Assembly (NCBI GenBank): GCA_013398615.1
Contig: VZSR01003803.1
Span: 7,039,475 to 7,103,474, forward strand
Origin: Brachypodius melanocephalos
Lineage: Eukaryota; Chordata; Aves; Passeriformes; Pycnonotidae
Length of the DNA: 64,000 nt
Direction: 5' to 3'
Shown here: positions 59,670-64,000 of the stretch, in pieces
Position numbering within the stretch: position 1 is the first letter of the stretch
Layout: the number at the start of each line of letters is the position of its first letter
Position numbers and translations under genes: made by a program
Notes under the pieces: model-generated
The model's input: only the letters and a program-made list of their open reading frames with translations
Database searches by the model: none
Told to the model about the DNA's origin: nothing

Positions 59670-62499
59670 CTTTAGTTACTTGATATAAAATACATTTATT
59701 ATTTTTTCAAGGATTAAACCAAAAATAAAAAAAAATCGCTAATTGCTTCCCAGGTGTTTCTACCTGCATGTGTAAGGCTGAGAGGATGGATGCTGTGTGT
59801 CTCAGATGTGATGCTGTTCTTCTGAGGGCCCCTCTGACCCTGCTCTGCACCTTTCTCCTCTCTTTCTGCAGAATGCAGCAGCACCTGTCAGCATGCAGCA
59901 ATCCCTGATGTTGGGTTCTGGGGTGCAGGTCAGCTAATTGGGCTGAAATCTTGTCTAGCATTTTTTCAAATAGTCCCAGGCCACTGAGGAATCACCTCAC
60001 TACCTCTGTGTTGAGGCCAGTTACATCTGGATAAAGCACACCTTGTGCATTTTGACACCCTTTTAATTCTTCTGAGCAGAGATTTCCAGTTTTTTATGTC
60101 TTTTCATGTCCTGCTGAGCACAATAGCCAGCTGAGACCCCCCATTTTTCTTGGCAAAGGTCCTTAACCATTCCAGTCAGAACTACTTCTCAATTTTCTTC
60201 TTGATAAATCGTGCAGCACAAGACTCACATAATTCTCCTTGCAGGAATTTCTCCTTTCCCTCACATTGTTTATGTTAGTATTTTTTGCCACCTCTATGAT
60301 TTTTTTCAAAAGCCCTTTAAAAATCCTGACATCTAACTCAAATCCAGTTCTAGAGTACTTATCAAATCCATATGAAGAGGTAAAATCACCTTCCTTGCTG
60401 TAATCACCATCTTCTTGTTTAAATATCCAAAGGTCATTTAACCCCTCTTGCTACCTGCTTTGGAGAGATGCTTCTCTTTTCTGGTCCTAGATGCTTGGAA
60501 GCATCTGAGGTTTGCTCAGTACACTGGCAGATACAAATCAGGCCTTATCAAAGCATATTTTGTTTAAATGGATCCTAATTGCATTGTATAATGGTCTCAT
60601 TATTTACTGTTGTGGTTGTATTGGACCACCCACATGCCATATCAGCAGTGCCTTTCTGGCTCATTCCAGACAGCTGATGCCCTCACTGGGTCACTAGCTG
60701 AACATTCATCCTGCTTTCCTGGTGGTGTCTGATAGCTGTTGGCAGACCTGGATAAAGCCATTGAGGTACCAGCAGAGCCATCTCACTAATGAACCTCTCC
60801 ACATTAATTCAGAGACTTACACCCTTTTGGAAAGGGTGTGCAAAACTTTATATCTCCCCAAGGCTTCTTGCTTCAAAAAACCAAAACCCTTCCCTGCACT
60901 GAATTTTCACCCTGGAAACGTTGTGTGTTGATTGTTTTTATTGTTTTCAAATGAAACACGGTCAGAAAAGGCACAGATGTCCACAGGTTAAAGCTCCAAA
61001 TACAAACAGGCAAAATCTGACCTAAGTTTTGAGAGGAAATGCACTTGTCCCTGCTGTTTCCACTGTTGTGTTTGTCAGAGTGGGTCATGCCCAGGGTCTG
61101 TGGGAAACTCCCTGGCAGCCCCAGGCAGCACCAGCACAGGTGAAGGAGCTGTGGCTGGCTTCTTGGCCAGGCTCTGGACCACAGAAATGTGGAATGCAGA
61201 GAACTTCTCACAGCCCTCCCTTGCTGGTAGGAAGGGAAGGAGCCCAGCAAGCAACCAGATACACTTTGTGCCTGTAGGAGCCTCCCAAGCCAAGCAGGAG
61301 ACAAAGTGAACACACCAGGGATACGGTTAATCCCCAAGGATGGTGTGAAGCTCTATAAAAGCAATGTGGGTGCATCAGCTGATTCAACAGGGCTGATGTT
61401 CTTCACCTCAGATCTGGGGAAAAAGGGGACTCTTGCTGGGACAAGGAGGCTTGTGCTTAGCACCAACTATTTTAGTAGTAAAAGACTGGTTCCTGGGAGC
61501 TTTTCCCAGCAGAATGGAGCTCTCCTTCCTCTCTCCCTCTGCTGATCATTGCTCCTATGTGTAAGGGAGTGGGCTGGTGAGCGTCGGTGGCTGGTGTGCA
61601 GACTGAGCACATCCTTGCAAATTATCTGCAAGCTTCAGGTAAAATGTAGATCAGAAAGTATCACAGAGCAGGAGCTGGTTTTCATATTTAGATAAGCAAG
61701 GCTTGATGTGGGATTTTATGAGGTTTCTGTACTGTTACTGTAACACCTGGTTCCCACTGAAAAACCACTGAAAACCAAAAGTAAAATCTCCCTGGTGGGG
61801 TCTTGAAGCGTCTGTTTCAGGCTTGGGGCCATTTTCGTCTTTCCAGCCTGTGCATGTCCAAAGACCAGAGAAGACAATGACAATTGTCACTGACTGTTGG
61901 CAAAGCACTGTGTTAAGTCATATTAGACCTGTGACCAGAACTTATCAATGGGAAAAGTATGGCTTACTTTCTTCTTCATCCAAATGTTAGTTAGCTTCAT
62001 TCTGTCTTCTAGTGTGTGGGAAATTTCAGCCAATCATACACCAGGTACTAATGTGTAACCCTCCTTTTATTTCAGGTAGAACACTCTGTCTTGGAAATCC
62101 CACTGACCTACTTCATATATTATGGAGAAGTAACTTCTGGTTTCCATTAAATACTTATTTGTATGCCAGTTCTTGGTGGTCTGTGAATTAGTTGCAAAGA
62201 ACTGTATAAACTTTATGATGTTTTCTATAGGTGAGGGAAATGACTTGCTGATTAAATGTTTTGAAGGATGACATTATTGCCATATCTCAGATTCTTTGGA
62301 CTCAGTGATCCAAGCAACTGCACCTAGAAACACTGCTCACAACAACAAAAACATGATCTGAGAAACTGGGATAACACCCAGGATTACAAAGCAAGCTTCC
62401 TCCAAGCACAGAAGAGGAAGAAAACATAAGACAGGCAAAGTGAGGTGTGAAGCTGTTGGTTCTTGGAGAAATGTGGCCCTGTCTGGAGGGTGGGGGTTG
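59670..62499. other. Gene-free stretch
   Basis: No coding gene, repeat family or regulatory cluster recognised. Donor-like words (CAG|GTGAAG near 61,138 and CAG|GTAAAA near 61,637) occur without matching acceptors. Frames of 70-150 codons around 60.9-61.5 kb overlap on both strands and lack protein pattern. Confidence 0.55.
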
Positions 62500-62595
62500 G
62501 GTTGGGACTCAAAGGTCTCTGGATCTGCTGCAGACTGCCTGGCTGACCTTGGGCAAGTCCCTGCCTCTCCACTTTCCTTCCTTGTTCAAAGAGCC
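62500..62595 (+). mobile_element. MIR-like SINE relic
   Basis: CAGACTGCCTGGCTGACCTT, then GGGCAAGTCCCTGCCTCTCC and ACTTTCCTTCCTTG. This tracks the MIR core (TGTGACCTTGGGCAAGTTAC, CTCTCTGTGCCTCAGTTTCC). Diverged, sense orientation. Confidence 0.5.
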
Positions 62596-63900
62596 AGAGA
62601 TATCTTTTACAAATATTTACATAGGTAATGCCTATCACTAAGAGTCAAATGTCAAACTTGTCCCTCATTCTTCTTCAGGCTTAAAGTTTGTAGGTGCTAT
62701 TTCCTCTTCCCAAGGGTGATGCAGAGGGCTTGTGGCTCTACATGCAGCACCAGGGGACACTAAGAGTCATCACACATCAGTGACCCTGCAGGCTGCATTT
62801 CATAACTTTTTGTGGTCTTCTCTCTGAGATATCAAAGTGCCCCCTCTGCAAGCAGGAGGTCAAACAAGCCTTCTCTAGTGGCTGGGGTCTGGAGGGGAGC
62901 TGCCTCTCACCAAATCACAGATTCCTCTGTGGCATGCTGGGCTATGCTTGCTCCTCCAGCCAGGCTGGAAGGCTTTAGCCAGCATTCACTCCTCAGCACT
63001 TGTCACCATGCTCCAAAGCAGACCCTTTCCCCTGAGGAGCCCCAGCATTTTGGAGTATCCACCAGTGGCATTTTGCATGAGCAGGGGCAGCCAGGACCAG
63101 GCCACAAGACACCAATGTAGGGGAGCAGCTTTTCTCTGATCTAGGAAACTGATCTGGGCATGCTACTGGCTGAAATGCTTCTCTGATGGGAAAGAGTATC
63201 ACGTGTGCTCTTAGGAAGGATAGAAATGTTGTCCAGTTGTCAATCAGATGAGATGGATTGATTGTCCTTTCTGCTGTGACTTACCATGTGAAAGACAGAA
63301 ACCAAATGGTGTACAGGAACTGTGTGAAAGAGAAGGATGAGACTCACTTGTGTGTAACATCCATGCATAAAACTCATATCTTCAGAAATCTTGTGCACCA
63401 GACAAGACCACACAATCAGTCCCACTAAAGAGGTTTTTCTTCCTGATGGTGTCATTTGAATGGTCTGTTTTTCAGGTGTACTGAATACCCAGTGAACTCC
63501 TGGCAGACACTCAACAATTCTGAGAAACAAGACCCCTTAGCCAAGTGAGTTTCTGTTTCTGGAACACATAATAAACTCACAGTCCCCCTTGTTCAGAAAT
63601 CAGCATAGCGCTTCGGCTGTGTAAGCTCCACCTTAGTAATTCAAGACTGCATTGCATCAGCCATCTCAGCTGCTAACCCTGACATCTGATTTGAGGGGCT
63701 ACAGATTATTTGGGGCATAATCCAGGGATGGTTACAGCTTCTAGCCTCCTCCTGTGTCCAAGTCATCCTTCCTACATGTTCAGAGATAGTTTACTTGTCC
63801 TGAGATGTGTCTCTAAGTTGTAAGGCAGCACAGTGGTGAGGCACAGTGCCTCTCATCCTCACAGTGTTAGGCAATGCAGAAGGTACCCAGATGCACTTGG
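62596..63900. other. Gene-free stretch
   Basis: No coding gene recognised. It contains one CTCF-like motif (62,836-62,852, minus orientation). The remaining text is unique-looking and shows nothing distinct. Confidence 0.5.
62836..62852 (-). promoter_or_regulatory. CTCF-like motif, minus orientation
   Basis: The minus strand reads CTTGCAGAGGGGGCACT, matching the CTCF core AGRGGGCR with a partial left half. Motif-only evidence. Confidence 0.3.
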
Positions 63901-63904
63901 TGCT

Positions 63905-64000
63905 TAAAGCCTGATCCTTCTCTTGCTCTATGTCAGACTTACTCCATTATAAATCCACATGGGGTAATCTTGATTTATAGCAGAGCAAATGGTATCAAAG
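63905..64000. repeat. Degenerate palindromic sauropsid repeat, cut by the window end
   Basis: AAAGCCTGATCCTTCTCTTG, then CAGACTTACTCCATTATAAA, then GGTAATCTTGATTTATAGCA and GAGCAAATGGTATCA. I recall a repeat with GCCTGATCCTGCTCTCA, GTAACTCCATTGA, its inverted centre, then TGATTTACACCAGTGTAA and GAGAGCAGAATCAGGC; the order agrees. It may be related to the piece at 24,918-24,995. Family name uncertain. Confidence 0.4.

Overview
This window looks like vertebrate, most probably bird, nuclear DNA. Five fragments match the CR1 LINE family; two of them end in the CATAGAAT/CACAGAAT-type octamer typical of avian CR1 3' ends. There are also a few MIR-like SINE relics, and pieces resembling palindromic repeats that I remember from turtle, crocodilian and bird genomes. 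I see no mammalian L1/Alu, no bacterial operon structure, no tRNA or rRNA gene and no CRISPR array. I found no complete protein-coding gene. Nearly all open frames are short and patternless, as expected of intergenic or long-intron DNA.

Layout. Positions 1-16,980 are gene-poor, AT-leaning DNA with a degenerate CR1 (about 13.1-13.4 kb), a 57-base poly-A tract (6.9 kb) and several exon-like segments on the minus strand. Positions about 17,100-18,050 form the only CpG island. It has CCAAT boxes, Sp/KLF-type GC boxes, a CTCF-like core and a G-quadruplex-prone run, and it is interrupted by a 100-N assembly gap. A good minus-strand splice donor at 17,022-17,027 suggests a first exon reading leftward, which would make the left 17 kb its first intron or introns. 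Right of the island lie a TG microsatellite and then about 45 kb of gene-poor DNA with four CR1 pieces (33.8, 42.3, 44.1 and 48.6 kb), MIR relics (28.9, 30.1, 45.7 and 62.5 kb), short tandem duplications and stretches that look like conserved regulatory DNA (notably 21.8-22.3 kb and 52.0-52.5 kb).

The items most worth checking are isolated exon-like segments with strong splice signals at both ends: 41,643-41,721 (+), 59,583-59,658 (+), 50,552-50,640 (-), 58,185-58,259 (-) and 6,980-7,119 (-). The segment at 50.6 kb contains a stretch resembling the C-terminal ADP..WVQ signature of chemokines with its usual cysteine replaced, but I found no partner exons. I see no convincing new multi-gene system. 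All functional statements about non-repeat DNA here are inference from sequence pattern, without alignment or expression evidence.
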